A DNA stretch of 64,000 bases from Liolophura sinensis (GCF_032854445.1 NC_088298.1:2974160-3038159); one strand, 5' to 3'; numbered from the stretch's first letter, positions 10,660 to 22,525 are shown. Made by a program: numbers and translations. Notes: generated from the sequence alone by a model not told the origin.

Positions 10660-12370
10660 TAGATGCATGACATGTTTGATATAAACCCTAGTGAAAGCAT
10701 AGATCCTTTGATTTGAAATACGAATTTGTTGCAGGCTGTGAACTCATACTGGTAACACCCATGTTAATCTACCACCTCCTATCTTGATGGCCTTATGTAT
10801 TAAACTTCTGTGACTGATACTCATTTCTGGCATATGATCTTGTACATCAGCATTGATAACTTTCCATGTTTGCAGCTCTAATAATTATATAATTATTTTT
10901 TATATACGGTCCCCGTTAAGATCAATAGCCCCTCACAGTAAGGTCAAGCGTTCCAATCCAACTGTCGACTGCCGACTGCCGACGTTTAATAATAAACCAT
11001 TATCTTGGTTTTAGAGTTGCTGTTCATGAATCCTTTGAACAGCGTTTTAAACACCTATGTATTGAATCAATAATTTGTGTCTTGAAATTAAAGATGGAAG
11101 TATCGATTTATTTTAAATATTGTCCTTTATAGGCGCGTTTTTTTTAAGTCAATTAGAAAATATTGTCCATGACCTTAAATCTATGCCAACAGTTAGCGCA
11201 GCGAGATGCGTAAGCTAGACAAACGGACGAAATTGAGGGGGCGTTGTGTTAGAGATGGGTCCGTTCATAGCTTCACTCCAAATCGCATGTCATGTTACAG
11301 ATGGAATCTTTAAGCTTGGCTGTCGACTCCAGGCTATACGGTCTCTAATCAGAGCTGTGTACGAGTCTAAGCCGCTAAACCCTTAGTTCAACAAATACAG
11401 GTTTGTACAGGGCTCTCAGGGGCTTGTGGTTGACGACCTCCCGGAATCAAAAGGGGAATTCGTTTGTTTACGGAAGGATTTAACGTCTCATGGCGAACAA
11501 CCATTACCGTCGTTGACCAAACTTTAGAATTACTCCGCGCAACCACGGGACAACTGTTGACCGAAGGATTTGGGGCGGCCTCTTTCTAGTGTCGTAGAAC
11601 TCGCGAAGAGAGTCGGGAGGCAAAACACTTCGTCCACCACGGACTATGTCTGTCGCTGTTGTCGACATATTTCCTTTGATGGTCCATCAACGAGCGCTTT
11701 ATCGTGTTACCTACTCTAGAAATTAATAATTTGAAAGTAATCCCCACTACTCGGCCAAATATTGACCGCGGTGATGGGAAGTTAAGGCGGGAATGGCAGC
11801 GTTAATCAGCTGCAGGTGTGCCTAAGCGACAGGTAACAATCTCACCCCAACGTCTTTACGCAGTGGCATCTGTAAGGTTGTTGTACAAAGTCATTGGTGT
11901 ACTGAGTTTATGGATAGCCATTTTTGAGATCTTAGTTAGCAACGCTTCGCCACGAGCGCTTTTCTGACGCAGACCGGCGAAGTGAAGCTTAAATACTATA
12001 GCACATTGTACTATACAAGTGCACGGGACCAGGTCGTCGCCGAGTGTTAAGGTGATTCCCAGTCATGCGCTGTGACACACCACATGCGAGTTCAAACCCT
12101 GACTACTGTCTCCTGGTTTAAAAGAAAATAGAACAACAAACGAACTGTATGTATGCATCGATAAAATATGTCACGTGAAGTTTAAAAAGTATGACTTTTG
12201 GTCTTTTTGTCCTAATATTACATAGCCTAGTTCAATGGAAGCAAAATCGATCACACTGAGAAAATCGAAAGCGCAGCCATGTTGTCAGTTTTGATAACTC
12301 AAGTGCGAATTATTTAGGTAACCCGAGGACGCAGATGTTTCCACTTAAGTCATCCGACCCCTTGTTGGCC
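10660..12370. other. spacer, no gene seen
   Basis: A base-balanced stretch, richer in GC from 11200 to 11900 than its surroundings. I found no long frame, no exon with convincing edges and no recognised repeat. Confidence 0.3.
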
Positions 12371-12569
12371 TTTTAAGCATATGTGCGTGCGGGACGAATG
12401 ACGCGAGGTCGTGTTTCTGGTTGCCCTAAGATGGTGCATCCCATGTCCTCGTAAGAATTCCAGATTGAGAGTTGATTTATAGAGTTCCCAAACACATCAG
12501 AATAAAGTGTTTGTGGGCATTTTGTCCTGTTTCCACCCCTCTTCCTGCATAACTCAGGATAAGGTACTT

Positions 12570-12700
12570 GTCTTTCTGGAAACATGGTCTTACCTCGATA
12601 TGGTCTTGGTGACAATAAGCAGTTGACGGCTCTGTTGTGCATGGTCGATTGGCCAAGTGTAATATTCGTTGAAGATCGCACGTCTTCCGCCATGCAGTGT
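12570..12700 (-). repeat. diverged repeat shared with 20095-20225
   Basis: On the minus strand both sites share ggaaga, cgaat(a/g)tta, and a better conserved ttgtcaccaagrccntat. Here it underlies an ATG-initiated 106-codon frame (12373-12693, MAEDVRSSTN), but the homology is at DNA level and in a different frame at the other site. It may be an old mobile element. Confidence 0.35.
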
Positions 12701-13255
12701 GTTGTGTGAGCTGACCTACATCATTTTTGTGTCAAGGCTAAAATGGACCTTCGGCGTAAATTACGAGCAATAGGAAGAGACAAACACCGAAATCAAATAA
12801 TCTACTATCCAGATAAGTCAATCAAAGAATTAATTTGTACTAAGTTTAATGTTATAATTTGAAGAATTATTAGTCTGTCATCAACATTGATGTCTCACTT
12901 ACACTGGACTGATAGGCAACACAGATATTCAGTAGATTAAAACTAGCCTGTTTAATGAACTAAAGATGATGGGTATCGTCTATTTTTGCAATGCGAGTAT
13001 TGGCCAAACGCATTTAATCAAGTCCTTTACTCACAGCGCCAGGATGATTCTGTCCTATACGTGTGTCCTATTCGTGCGCCGTTTTCGGGCGTCTTATACG
13101 TGCGTCCTATCCGCGCGCACTATTCGTGCGTTCCATTCGTGGGTGCTCCGCAACAGCCATGTAACGACGTGAAATTCATGTATAACGCTGCAGACAGAGA
13201 TTTGCGTATCATAATATGCATTCTTGTTCACGTAACAATTATATCATTTTTTTAA
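12701..13255. other. spacer with a CpG-rich degenerate short repeat
   Basis: At 13058-13150 a motif close to cctattcgtgcg recurs about seven times with many CpGs, in otherwise AT-rich DNA. No gene is supported. Confidence 0.4.
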
Positions 13256-13405
13256 CTTGGAAAGATCTTCCAGCGACCTGTGGATGGTGGTGGCTTTCAC
13301 TTGGGCTCTACGTGCCCGGTTTCTTCCCAAAGAAATGCTGGCCGCCGTCGTATAAGTGAAACATTCTTGATTACGACTTAAAAGACCAAACAAATAAAAT
13401 AAAGA
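13256..13405 (+). mobile_element. SINE type 1, 3' half
   Basis: Contains aagatcttccagcgacctg, ggtttcttccc, atgctggccgccgtcg, tataagtgaaacattc and an AAATAAA tail. The head is missing. Confidence 0.6.
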
Positions 13406-13435
13406 AATATACGACGTCAACCGACGTCAAAGTGA

Positions 13436-13608
13436 AAAGAAACCGGACAGCGCTCGACGGAAACCGACGACCATCCGCAGGTTTCTAAAAGGCCTTCCCA
13501 TGTATACACGAACAGATAATGTGTATACACGGTCCTGAATTCATAGCGACCGCATCGGCGAAAGGTTTCTGTGCCATCGTTTTGCGCTAGCGCGCTAACC
13601 TCGCAGAC
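13436..13608 (-). mobile_element. SINE type 1, 5' half, opposite strand to its neighbour
   Basis: In reverse: the worn head (gcgctagcgcgctaacc on + near 13590), then cgaccgcatcggcgaaagg and cgaccatccgcaggt. It lies tail-to-tail with the 13256-13405 fragment, giving a local inverted pair. Confidence 0.6.
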
Positions 13609-13734
13609 CCCCATATATATAAATATATTATGGGTAAGAAGATACATTCCTTACGTTTTTAACATCCGATTAAAGAGCTGCGCAACGCTGGTCAGTGTGC
13701 ATTTGCTTATATCTGTTATGTTTTAATTAATTAC

Positions 13735-14085
13735 TTATTTAATTTGTGTGAATGAATGAGTGAGTGCTTACTTAACACTTTTTCAGTCATATGGCGACAA
13801 AGGAATCCTTAGAGTGCATGTAATGTGCCTCCTTGTTGCAGGATGGATTTCCACCGCTCTGTTATCTAGTGCTGGGACACCTTACCGAAGGCAAGTAACC
13901 TGCCACACACGAACCATCATACTGATACGGGTCGACCAGTCGTTACACTACCCACTTCATGCTGAACGCCAAGCGTAACTTCCTCTTTTAAGGTCTTAGG
14001 TGTGACTCGACCCAGGCCTGACACTGGATCTACCGCTCCCGAAGCGGACGCTCTACCAACTGTGCTATCGGGCCCGGTCTTATTT
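13735..14085 (-). mobile_element. second SINE type with a tRNA-Pro-like head
   Basis: The head at about 14010-14080 (minus strand) has a D-arm-like TAGCACAGTTGGTAGAGC and an anticodon arm with CCGC/GCGG stem and TTCGGGA loop. The anticodon would be CGG (Pro). A B-box-like GGGTCGAGTCAC follows after extra bases. The body then runs to a tail of TCACTCATTCATTC repeats. The broken T-arm and long body argue against a functional tRNA gene. Partial copies are at 3662 and 20808. Confidence 0.65.
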
Positions 14086-14627
14086 AATTGGCGTTAGGGC
14101 AATAAACTTCTATATTTATATAAACTTACATAAACGCATATATTTCCAGTCACGAGCGGATTTTATGTGTATGCCACATAAAGAATGTCGTAAGAACTTC
14201 ATGTTAAACATCATGAACAACTGTCGACCTTTCGCTGCCAAACAAGAGCATGAAACCTGTGAAGACGGTTGGGAATCTAAAAAATTGCTTGTCCGGTGCT
14301 GGGGTTGAACCAACACCTCCTGTGTTCTGACGAGCTAAAACAAAGCATGTTAATCCCCTCGGTCATGTCTATTCGCTATACATCAATACGTCATTTATCT
14401 GTTCGTGTCACACTCTAATAATCATCGATTTTGAATACAACCCCCGCTATAAGGGGCGCGAACGCCTGGGTGTACAATATGTCCTGACGGACAATCTTAC
14501 ACGTCGCCTGGATATTGATTTTATTGCCTATATATGTCTACGTTTGATAGTCAGACATAATGATATTCATGAAAGCTCTGTCTGTAGTTAACAGGACCAA
14601 TTATCATGGCTCCAGCAGGAATTTTTA

Positions 14628-14876
14628 CACTCGATAAATTAATCTGATAATTTTACAGAAAGTCTGTTGTCTGAATGATAGCAAAATGTATTCTGTTATT
14701 ATAACATAATATTCTGTCATATTCAACATAATATCCTTTTAGTCTACCTTAATCTTTTATCTTGAATTAATACAGTACGTGGGTTTTGTTTAACAGAGTA
14801 ATCTGCTACATTAGTAGAATGCATTATAGCATCAACTTAGACTTTCTGTTAATATTAACAGATTACTTTTTGAGTG
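14628..14876. mobile_element. TA-flanked inverted-repeat element (MITE), 249 bp
   Basis: Flanked by TA (14626-14627 and 14877-14878). The ends are CACTCGATAAATTAATCTG and, inverted, CAGATTACTTTTTGAGTG. The interior has agaaagtctgttgtctga and, inverted, agactttctg. Same family as 6793-7073. Confidence 0.7.
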
Positions 14877-14989
14877 TATTGCCGTCTTTAAACGCGATGA
14901 CTTATTTTGAGATCACTTTCTTACGCAGTCGTAACGACATTTTTAAAACGCAGCTGGCTGTCCTTGCCCAGATTCTTACAGGAACTCAT

Positions 14990-17895
14990 TATAATATTAG
15001 TATTATTGTCAGTATTTAGTATAATATTGGGCGTCTGTATGCGATATTGAAGCCCAGAACATTGTTGTTAGTGTTGTTGTCAGTATTCAGTATAATATGA
15101 GCGTCTCTATGCAATATTGAAGCCCAGAACATTGATGTCAGTATTATTGTCAATATTCAGTATAATATTGAGCGTTTTGTATGCGGATATTGAAGCCCTG
15201 ACCATTGTTGTCAGTATTATTGTCAATATTCAGTATAATATTGAGCGTTTGTATGCGTTATTGAAGCCCTGACCATTGTTGTCAGTATTAATGTCAATAT
15301 TCAGTATGATATTGAGCGTTTGTATGCGATATTGAAGCCCTGACCATTGTTGTCAGTATTATTGTCAATATTCAGTATGATATTGAGCGTCTGCATGCGA
15401 TATTGAAGCCCAAAACGTCGTTGTCAGTATTATTGTCAATATCCAGTATAAAATTGAGCGTCTCTATGCGATATTGAAGCCCAAGACATCGTTGTCAGTA
15501 TTATTGTCAGGTTTCAGTATAATATTGAGCGTCTCTATGCAATATTGAAGCCCAGAACATTGTTGTCAGTATTATTGTCAATATTCAAGTATAGTATTGA
15601 GCGTTTGTATGCGATATTGAAGCCCAGAACATTGTTTTCAGTGTTATTGTCAGTATTCTGTATGATATTGAGCGTCTGTATGCGATATTGAAGCCTAAAA
15701 CGTCGTTGTCAGTATTATTGTCAGTATATAGTATAATATTGAGCGTCTGTATGCGATATTGAAGCCCAAAACATCATTATCGGCATTATTGTCAATATTC
15801 AGTATAATACTGAGCGTCTGTATGCGATATTGAAGCCCAAAACGTCGTTGTCGTGCATTATTGTCAGTATTCTGTATGATATCAGCGTCTGCACGCGATA
15901 TTGAAGCCCTGGCCATTGTTGTCAGTATTATTGTCAATATTCAGTATAATATTGAGCATCTCTATGCGATATTGAAGCCTAAAACATCGTCGTCAGTATT
16001 ATTGTCACTATTCAGTACAATATTAAGCGTTTGTATGCGATATTGAAGCCCTGACCATTGTTGTCAGTATTATTGTCAATATTCAGTATAATATTGAGCA
16101 TCTCTATGCGATATTGAAGCCTAAAACATCGTCGTCAGTATTATTGTCACTATTCAGTACATATTAAGCGTTTGTATGCGATATTGAAGCTCTGACCATT
16201 GTTGTCAGTATTATTGTCAATATTCAGTATAATATTGAGCGTTTGTATGCGATATTGAAGCCCTGATCATTTGTTGTCAGTATTATTGTCAATATTCAGT
16301 ATAATATTGAGCGTTTGTATGCGATATTGAAGCCCTGACCATTGTTGTCAGTATTAATGTCAATATTCAGTATAATACTGAGCGTTTGTATGCGATATTG
16401 AAGCCCTGACCATTGTAGTCAGTATTATGTCAATATTCAGTATGATATTGAGCGTCTGCATGCGATATTGAAGCCAAAAACGTCGTTGTCAGTATTATTG
16501 TCAATATCCAGTATAATTTTGAGCGTCTCTATGCGATATTGAAGCCCAGAACATTGTTGTCAGTATTATTGTCAATATTCAGTATAGTATGAGCGTTTGT
16601 ATGCGATATTGAAGCCCAGAACATTGTTGTCAGTGTTATTGTCAGTATTCTGTATGATATTGAGCGTCTGTATGCGATATTGAAGCCTAAAACGTTCGTT
16701 GTCAGTATTATTGTCAGTATATAGTATAATATTGAGCGTCTGTATGCGATATTGAAGCCAAAACATCATTATCGGCATTATTGTCAGTATTCTGTATGAT
16801 ATTGAGCGTCTGCATGCGATATTGAAGCCCTGACCATTGTTGTCAGTATTATTGTCAATATTCAGTATAATATTGAGCATCTCTATGCGATATTGAAGCC
16901 TAAAACATCGTCGTCAGTATTATTGTCACTATTCAGTACAATATTAAGCGTCTGTATGCGATATTGAAGCCTAAAACATCGCTGTCAGTATTATTGTCAG
17001 TATTCTGTATGATATTGATCGTCTTTATGCGATATTGTCGCCCAAAACATCGCCGTCAGTATTATTGTCAGTTTTCAATATAATATGAGCGTCTCTATGC
17101 AATATTGAAGCCTAAACATCGTCGTCAGTATTATTGTCAATATGCAATATAATATTAAGCGTCTGTATGCGATATTGAAGCCCTGAACATTTTTGTTGTT
17201 GTCAGTATTATTGTCAATATTCAGTATAGTATTGAGCGTCTGTATGCGATATTGAAGCCCAGAACATTGATGTCAGTATTATTGTCAGTACTCTGTATGA
17301 TATTGAGCGTTTTCCACTAACGTTATTATTGAATGAATATTTAGTCTGAAACCAAACGTCATCATGAACGGATCGATTGGTTTAGCCATTGCCATAGCAC
17401 TTTCAAGTCAAAATAAGGGACGAAAAAGGCGTGGAAAGTGGAGGAAACAGTGGTACCTCCTGCGTAACAAATTTGCCCACACCAGTCTACTCCGAGAATT
17501 CCGTATGCGATATATTGAAGCCTAAAACATCGTTGTCAGTATTATTGTCAACATCCAGTATAATTTTGAGCGTCTGTATGCGATATTGAAGCCCAAAACA
17601 TCGTTGTCGGCATTATTGTCAATATCCAGTATAATATTGAGCGTCTCTATGCGATATTGAAGCCCAAAACGTCGTTGTCAGTATTATTGTCAATATCCAG
17701 TATAATATTGAGCGTCTCTATGCGATATTGAAGCCCAAGACATCGTTGTCAGTATTATTGTCAGGTTTCAGTATAATATTGAGCGTCTGTACGCGATATT
17801 GAAGCCCAAAACATCGATATCAGTGTTATTGTCAGTATTCAGTATAATGCTGAGAATCTGTATGTGACATTAAAGGCTAAAATATCGATGGCAGT
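14990..17895 (+). repeat. 71-bp minisatellite, about 35-40 copies, interrupted once
   Basis: The unit contains attgttgtcagtattattg, tcaatattcagtataata, ttgagcgtctgtatgcg and atattgaagccc. Internal blocks repeat as groups (compare 15900-16200 with 16830-17000). The array is broken at about 17310-17510 by an unrelated segment and degrades after 17860. Spurious frames within it are not genes. Confidence 0.95.
17306..17512 (+). pseudogene. PIF/Harbinger-like transposase N-terminal fragment, arm 1
   Basis: From ATG at about 17364 a short frame reads MNGSIGLAIAIALSSQ, then a basic KGRKRRGKWRKQWYLLR stretch and KFAHTSLLREFR. It then runs into the 71-bp array and stops. The W..L..R..F.H..LL.E.R pattern resembles the region ahead of the catalytic domain in PIF/Harbinger (HARBI1-like) proteins. 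This is a resemblance by eye only. It is the inverted partner of 18175-18355. Confidence 0.4.
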
Positions 17896-18095
17896 ATCAG
17901 TGAAGCAATCATATATCAGTTGATTTTCATTGATGAGTCATCATTATGATTGAACGTGTGTAGATGTCTTCAGTATTATTGCGTAATGCTTCATTTTCCC
18001 CGTGGACATCGATGTGAAAGCATCATGTCTGATGCTGAAAGAGCTTGCCTTCTCGAGGTGACTGAACCATACCGTGAGTTACCCTGTCTATATGA

Positions 18096-18355
18096 ATGGC
18101 CAATCAGAAAAGTACAGTAATAGAGGCAAAAAGTTTTTGTAATCTCCTGGCTTGTTTTGTCGAAGTTGTCGAAGTTCTCGGAGTAGATTGGTGTGGGCAA
18201 ATTTGGAGGTACCACTGTTTCCTCCACTTCCCACGCCTTTTCGTCCTTTTTTTTGACTTGAAAGTGCTATGGCAATGGCTAAACCAATCGATCCGTTCAT
18301 GATGACGTTTGGTTTCAGACTAAATATTCATTCAATAATAACGTTAGTGGAAAAC
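18096..18355 (-). pseudogene. PIF/Harbinger-like transposase N-terminal fragment, arm 2 (inverted)
   Basis: On the minus strand the same MNGSIGLAIAIALSSQ start is followed by a frameshifted basic stretch, FAHTNLLRELR, and then GDYKNF, which extends further toward the catalytic part than arm 1. The matching inverted arms cover about 180 bp, including about 50 bp upstream of the ATG. It is broken by frameshift. Confidence 0.4.
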
Positions 18356-18419
18356 CAAAATTTTCTTCAATAATGTTGACCTCAATATTACGAATATTTT
18401 GAGTGTGTGTAGAACGCTT

Positions 18420-18720
18420 TTCTTTCATTTATTTAATTATTTTTATTTACTCATTTATTTATTCATTTATTTATTTATTTATTGTTGACGATTGGTATAT
18501 AAATGCTTCTTAAAATACCTATAGATGATCCAACATAACTAATACCATGATGGGAATTTATGCCAAAATAAAGACAACATGCATGTTTCCCTAGTGCCTA
18601 GCTCCCTTTTTTCTCTCTTCACCATCGTAAAGTAAGCAAGCAAACAAATAAATAAACAAGCAAACAAATGAATAAACAAGTAGATAAATAAATAAACCAG
18701 CAAGCAAAGAAATTAATGGG
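18420..18720. repeat. ATTT and AAAC/AAAT simple repeats
   Basis: 18425-18482 is (ATTT)-like, and 18635-18715 is a CAAACAAATAAA-like imperfect run. The two are roughly complementary in composition. Confidence 0.7.
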
Positions 18721-18907
18721 TAAATTAAACATAACAATTGCCATGGAAATAGAATGCTTATATAGACCCTAACACTATTAAAATTTCTAGTAAACGCATA
18801 TAAACATTCGGCGATCACTGCATTTGTTTTGCACATACAGTAAACATTCTACATTAAGGAAATGAACTAAGGTATTTTTTACTTAAAATAGTGATCTTTT
18901 ACATTGC

Positions 18908-19045
18908 GACAAAAACAGTCAGTAAACATGTGCATGTTCAGGTACGGGTATATCCCACTCTCCACCCAACATCGCGACTGTAACAGTCCGTAAACATGTA
19001 GAGGTTCAGGTACGGGAACATCCCACTCTCCCCCCAAATAGCAGA
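18908..19045 (+). repeat. two tandem units of about 65 bp
   Basis: Both units contain cagt(c/a)(a/c)gtaaacatgt, gttcaggtacggg and tcccactctcc. Unknown nature. Confidence 0.55.
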
Positions 19046-20090
19046 ACGTTTATATTAGGTCATGTAAGATGCTTGTGTGTTTTAAATTATGCATATTAAA
19101 TCGCCACTTTCCTAAAGCAAAGAGGCCAATAGGCCTACTTCAGATTGCGTGATTGAGGACTACAAATCTAGGCTGCATCTTTTTGAATAAATGTTTTTGT
19201 AAAAGCTTAACCCATGACCGGTAGAAGATTACCAAGATGTGAACCTTTACATTACAAAAGTAAACGTGTACTTTTATGGGAAGTGAAAGTTGGCTGAATC
19301 GGACGCAGCTCAGCTGCACCTTTTTCAATAAAGGTTTACGGGAAAATTTTAACAGGATAATCCACGTATGTGGGAATTTTTGGAGTGAGACAGTGTCACA
19401 GTAATGTAATTTGCGGTATTGCGGACAGCGGCAGACTCACACCCACATAGACGGGGTAAAGTAGAATGCAGATTAAATACGGCCGTACATATATTATAAA
19501 TTCAAAATTAATTAACCTTCGTATTTGTAATGATGTAAAACAGAGAAATCATTTCTATTTCACAACAAGATTTATCGTCATATGTTCATTGTCCCGATCT
19601 CTTATCAAGCACTCCAACGTCGCCTGTCAGAATATTATGGCGTCGAACAATTGTTCATTACGTTTTACATCTGTCTGCGCCAATCAAAACGTGGTCCCTT
19701 TGACCTATGAGATGGATACCTTCTCTACGCAAACCGTTCAGGCGTGTCTGGTAATCCCCGTGTTTTCTCTCGCCCACGCATGTGGCTGATAACGTCTTCC
19801 ACGCAGGGATCGTGAAGGTATGCCTGTGACTCGACCTTCCGCACGTGTTCAGGCCTACCAGGCGTGCATTTACGGTAACTGTCGACGGATCCGTTAAGCC
19901 AACAGGCCCGGCTAAGCAGGATGTATATATCTAATCTAGCAACTTTCGTAAAATCACGCGATTTACCTGCGTTAATTTGCGAGAACCCCTTAAAATGAGA
20001 CCTTGCCGATTTGGCTTATTACACGGAATCGAGCAGACATTCGTACAGCAGCCATCAGCCCAAATGGACGTTCCGCGCCAGTAAGGCAAA
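19046..20090. other. spacer
   Basis: A short imperfect duplication lies near 19160-19340 (ggctgcatctttttgaataa and its relatives). The 107-codon + frame at 19466 has no support. No gene is called. Confidence 0.3.
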
Positions 20091-20094
20091 TTCC

Positions 20095-20225
20095 AAAACA
20101 GCAACACAGCCACAATAGGGCCTTGGTGACAAAAAGCCACCGACTATGTTCGCGTGACTGTTTGCACAGTCTAACATTCGTGCACATGCACTTATCTTCC
20201 GACAACATGGTGTGCATATATGTTC
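20095..20225 (-). repeat. diverged repeat shared with 12570-12700
   Basis: The minus strand carries ttgtcaccaaggccctattg preceded by a diverged stretch colinear with the other copy. The shared length is at least about 100 bp. The ends were not resolved. Confidence 0.35.
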
Positions 20226-20807
20226 ATCACACGATGGAAAATTTGTTATCAACTTGCCTAAAGTCGAGAGCTTACACAAGGGACTTCGGTTCCCCCTTCC
20301 ATAAAACTAGCCACAATCGCACAAGTGGAAACTTTAGAGTTTGGCGATAAATGAGAGTCAAATAATAACTAAATATAAAAAAAACTACTAATGCCATCCG
20401 CTTTCTTGGGGTATAATATCACAGACGACGTTCTCTTGGCAATTTACATAATTTAGTGTTGTAGAGGCTAAGATCTGAAATCATAAGGAACCACTTTAGT
20501 AGTTATGTATAACCAGGAACAAATCATGACACGATGATCGTGGACTTGGCGTAAGGTAAGTGCAACTCCAACAACATTTCTCCCAAGTAAGTTTATATAT
20601 TTATTGTTTGGCGTTTGTTGCTTCACTTCTGAGCGAATTAATAGGATGTGCTTAAACTTCGAGATTGTGATACCCGTTAAATCCAGGGTCAATCCAGGGT
20701 CGGGCAACACTTAAGACTTAAGAGGAAGTTGTAGCTCCCTTGTTTGGCGTTCACCATCAAGGGGACAGAGTAACGAGTGGTTGATCCGTATAAGTATAAT
20801 GGCTCGG

Positions 20808-20932
20808 GTGAGTGGTGGAAATCTGTGCTGCAACCAGGAGACACCTTACTTCCATTCTAAGGACGCCATCGTCATATGACTGAAAAAAAGTACGACGTTA
20901 ATCCCTAAGCACTCACTCGCTCACTCTAACAT
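20808..20932 (+). mobile_element. 3' end of the second SINE type
   Basis: It contains gtggtggaaatctgtgctgc, ttctaaggacgcc, tcatatgactgaaaaa and a CACTCACTCGCTCACTC tail, matching the end of the 13735-14085 element. Confidence 0.55.
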
Positions 20933-21235
20933 CAAAACATCCAGAGTGAGCCAAAGATGACGACATTCAGGCGTGTCCAATTGTCCACAGTAATTTTGAG
21001 CCTTGAATTCCTTGTTCGTTGCTTTGATCTTCCGAGTCATGCAGTCATTTCACAGATTACATCGGTAATTTTCAAACCAAACAAATTAGCCGGCTTCGTA
21101 CTGCGATGACCTGTACTCACGGAGACGAAGCACGCTACATTAGTTCCCGTGAATTCACGCGTGATAGCTGTGTTTCACACCAATGAGTTTCTGAACATCT
21201 TCATGCTGAATTATCAAGAACGAAGAAATCATAAA

Positions 21236-21320
<85 letters not shown>
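21236..21320. repeat. (TA)n microsatellite, about 85 bp
   Basis: An uninterrupted TA dinucleotide run. The Ile-Tyr frame across it is an artefact. Confidence 0.98.
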
Positions 21321-21321
<1 letters not shown>

Positions 21322-21474
21322 ACATTTAGTTGAGAGTCTCCCACAGTTACCTGCATTAATGGCGCTAATGGTTTACGTATCGACTTTATTCAAATCTCGA
21401 CGCTGCAATTGGGACAGATAAATGACAGATACGACGTAAAGCAAAACCCCTGTATGATAGTCTAGGCGTCAAAA

Positions 21475-21645
21475 AAGACGTGCGTATACCAGTCGTCAAC
21501 CGGATTCACATTCCGGCCAGATCCAAAATACAGCGTTCAACACAAACCTCCAAAGACCTAAGAAACCATATAAATTACGAAATTAGAACAGTTTCATACA
21601 AAGAGAAGCAGTCAGCAGTTTTCAATGAAAGAAAGGAAAACCAGT
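21475..21645 (+). repeat. diverged repeat shared with 22752-22930
   Basis: Both sites share cgtataccag, cgtcaacc, aacacaaacc, gaaattaga/g and aaagagaagcagtca in order. They are about 1.3 kb apart in the same orientation. Nature unknown. Confidence 0.45.
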
Positions 21646-21769
21646 TTACATTTACTTGCCTACAAACTGTCACGCAAAGCGAACGTCCGATTTTGAAATG
21701 AGTACGGCATCATCCGTTAATTGGCTAAAATACGAAGACGGATTCACAATGCTGTTATAAAAATCATGT

Positions 21770-21930
21770 TTAGACAACAGAACTGTGGTCATTACAGCGA
21801 TAAATACAACACGTAAGCTGTGAAACTGTGCGGTTCCCAAGGTGGTCACGGCGATAAATGCAACATTTAAGCTATGAAAGCGAGCAGTTCCAGAGGTGGT
21901 AAATACAATATTTAAACATACAATGGTTTT
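21770..21930 (+). repeat. short tandem duplication of about 65 bp
   Basis: Units share ggtcay(t/g)rcagcgataaat, caacay and aagctrtgaaa. Two units and a remnant. Confidence 0.45.
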
Positions 21931-22164
21931 CGATCATACTAAGCCGTATCCTAACATTACAGTACAGTAGTGGGGAGAAAGATCTGAGTCACATTGTTCA
22001 GAAATTTAGCGCTTACCCCAGCATCTCGTTTTTAACCCCGCTGACCTACAACAGACCCAATCTTTTCACGTCCAATGTTCGTGATTATCTCGCGAGACTC
22101 CTGAAATTCGTATTCCTGTGAAACAATGCAGAAATACAGCAGCATGAGGTAAAGTGATAATTCG

Positions 22165-22285
22165 CATAGTTTATTTATATATTCATTTACTAAGGATATT
22201 ACGACAAGTTGCCGGAAGACCTTCCCATATATGACCGGACAGGAAGACAGCATAAGCTGAACTTGAACCCACAGAGACCGCATTG
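22165..22285 (-). mobile_element. SINE type 1 fragment
   Basis: In reverse: gaccttcccatatatgacc, aggaagacagcataagc and cagagaccgcattg. It abuts the next SINE, and the body between the tail and the accttccca part is missing. Confidence 0.5.
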
Positions 22286-22286
22286 A

Positions 22287-22525
22287 TTTATTTATCTTTA
22301 TTGGTGTTTTATGCAATAATCAAGAATGTTTCACTTACACGACGGCGGCCAGCATTATGATTGGACGAAACCGGGCAGAGCCAAGGGGACGCCCACGACA
22401 ACCGTTGCTGGCAGACCTTCCTACGTAGGACCGAAGAGGAAGTCAACATGAGCTGGACTTGAACTCACAGCGACTGCATTGGTGAGAGGCTCTTAGGTCA
22501 TTGCGCCGCGCTGGCACGCGACACC
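22287..22525 (-). mobile_element. tRNA-derived SINE, type 1, near complete
   Basis: In reverse it starts with a worn head near 22525, then gtgagttcaagtccagct, the conserved body and an AAATAAAT tail at 22287. It sits directly beside the older fragment at 22165-22285. Confidence 0.75.

Noticed and set aside
12373-12693. ATG-started 106-codon minus gene
   Set aside because: No known domain. Part of it is homologous at DNA level to 20095-20225 in a different frame, which suggests a repeat. Reported only as a repeat and a finding.
14010-14085. A functional tRNA-Pro(CGG) gene on the minus strand
   Set aside because: The anticodon and D arms look good, but the T arm is displaced and the 3' acceptor strand does not pair. 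The sequence continues into a SINE body that recurs elsewhere.
21149-21421. Ile-Tyr repeat protein
   Set aside because: Translation of a (TA)n microsatellite. The same applies at 32877-32936.
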